Of a DNA stretch of 64,000 nucleotides, positions 63,293 through 64,000 are shown piece by piece. Made by a program: the position numbers and the translations under genes. The number at the start of each line of letters is the position of its first letter. Position 1 is the first letter of the stretch. This DNA comes from Chloroflexota bacterium (GTDB lineage Bacteria > Chloroflexota > Anaerolineae > Anaerolineales > Villigracilaceae): NCBI GenBank assembly GCA_021824575.1, contig JAKAKJ010000021.1, positions 1 to 64,000 on the forward strand, written 5' to 3'. The notes under the pieces are model-generated. The model saw only the letters and a list, made by a program, of their open reading frames with translations, made no database searches and was not told the DNA's origin.

Positions 63293-64000
63293 ATGAACAA
63301 GAGAATGCTCGCATTGTTAAGCGTGTTGCTGGTGGCAGCGTTTGTGCTGTCAGCCTGCGGCTCGGCAGCAACACCTGCCCCGACCTCAGCTCCCGCTACA
63401 CAAGCGCCTGCTCCCGCGACGCAGGCGCCGGCTCCTGCAACTGTCGCGCCCGTTGATCTAACCATCTGGCATGGCTATCACGCCGGCGGTTCAGAAGAAG
63501 CGACCATCAACAAGATCGTCAGCGATTACATGGCAGCCAACCCGAACGTCAAGATCACGGTTCTGGAAGTCCCCTTTGATCAGCTCTTCAACAAATACGA
63601 GACTGATACAGCTGCGGGCGGCGGTCCAGATATGTACACTGCCCCGAACGACAACCTCGGCAGCGAAGTCCGCATGGGTGTGATTGCCCCAATCGATTCT
63701 CTCGTCCAAGGCAAACTTGATGGTTACACCCAGTCCGGCATCGCAGGTGTAACTATAGATGGCAAAATCTACGCGGTTCCTGGCATTGCCAAAGCCGTTG
63801 GTCTGTACTACAACAAGTCAACCATTTCCACACCACCCGCCACCACCGATGATCTGATGAATCTTGTCAAATCCGGAAAGAAGATCGGCCTCATCACAGG
63901 TGGCTATTTCCTCTGGGGCTTCTGGGGCGGCTTCGGCGGAACGTTAATGGACAGCACCGGTAAATGCACCGCCGATCAGGGCGGCTTCGCAGACGCTTTG
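63293..64000 (+). CDS. Sugar ABC transporter substrate-binding lipoprotein (SBP family 1), cut by window end
   Basis: At least 236 residues, open to the window end. Signal peptide with lipobox VLSACGS, a Pro/Ala/Thr/Gln-rich linker with repeats APATQAP, and then the SBP_bac_1 start TIWHGYHAGGSEEATINKIVSDY, GGGPDMYTAPNDNLG and IDGKIYAVPGIAKAVGLYYNKS. It captures oligosaccharides, maltose-type or similar, for import. GAGGAG lies upstream of ATG 63293. The 3' part and the permease genes are beyond the window. Confidence 0.93.
   Translation, partial: MNKRMLALLSVLLVAAFVLSACGSAATPAPTSAPATQAPAPATQAPAPATVAPVDLTIWHGYHAGGSEEATINKIVSDYMAANPNVKITVLEVPFDQLFNKYETDTAAGGGPDMYTAPNDNLGSEVRMGVIAPIDSLVQGKLDGYTQSGIAGVTIDGKIYAVPGIAKAVGLYYNKSTISTPPATTDDLMNLVKSGKKIGLITGGYFLWGFWGGFGGTLMDSTGKCTADQGGFADAL

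Noticed and set aside
63217-63456. Reading frame overlapping the sugar-binding lipoprotein start
   Set aside because: It runs through the lipoprotein signal sequence in another frame and has no family features.

Overview
The 64 kb window looks like a chromosomal segment of a Chloroflexota bacterium, probably Anaerolineae-like. This is inference from gene content: a DhnA-type class I aldolase, a PflX-type radical SAM protein, lipoproteins with long Ala/Thr/Pro linkers, no outer-membrane genes, and several families of short intergenic palindromes. No rRNA, tRNA or CRISPR array was recognised. Gene density is high, and most genes have identifiable families.

Layout. 1-1.4 kb: a broken IS5-type transposase tail and a tyrosine recombinase behind a near-consensus promoter with three phased direct repeats. 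1.4-12.3 kb (minus): a dipeptide/oligopeptide ABC transporter (lipoprotein, two permeases, two ATPases) running into a DUF58-transglutaminase-MoxR trio. 12.48-16.6 kb (plus): a promoter, a 32-codon leader ORF, an intrinsic terminator and two ABC half-exporters with complementary degenerate sites, resembling an attenuated BmrCD-type heterodimer. 16.7-24.1 kb (minus): MoeA, a UbiA-like protein, an aminotransferase, a DinB protein, a membrane glycosyltransferase-like protein, an SDR and proline dehydrogenase. 24.3-38 kb: a beta-lactamase-like hydrolase, a radical SAM protein, aldolase, then a molybdenum hydroxylase region (reversed-order FAD/2Fe-2S fusion, molybdopterin subunit, YqeB-like maturation protein) that also holds a very acidic protein, a hydrolase and membrane proteins. 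38-46.1 kb: an ATP-grasp protein, a HlyIII protein, then a probable manganese/iron operon (amidohydrolase, MntR-like regulator, Nramp transporter, universal stress protein, hemerythrin, ferritin-like/VIT1 fusion) behind a DtxR-type operator. 46.3-60.4 kb: housekeeping genes uvrB, mgsA, mfd, pth, pyrG and plsC with small accessory genes between. 60.7-64 kb: a second ferritin-like/VIT1 fusion and a sugar ABC ATPase with its binding lipoprotein, which is cut by the window end.

The most unusual signals are the leader/terminator in front of the ABC exporter pair; a family of 29-nt palindromes, one of which is read in frame inside moeA, with similar low-complexity insertions in mfd and in the hydroxylase fusion linker; an extra domain resembling a substrate-binding lobe inside a peptide permease; and a DtxR-like operator at the start of the Mn/Fe gene group.
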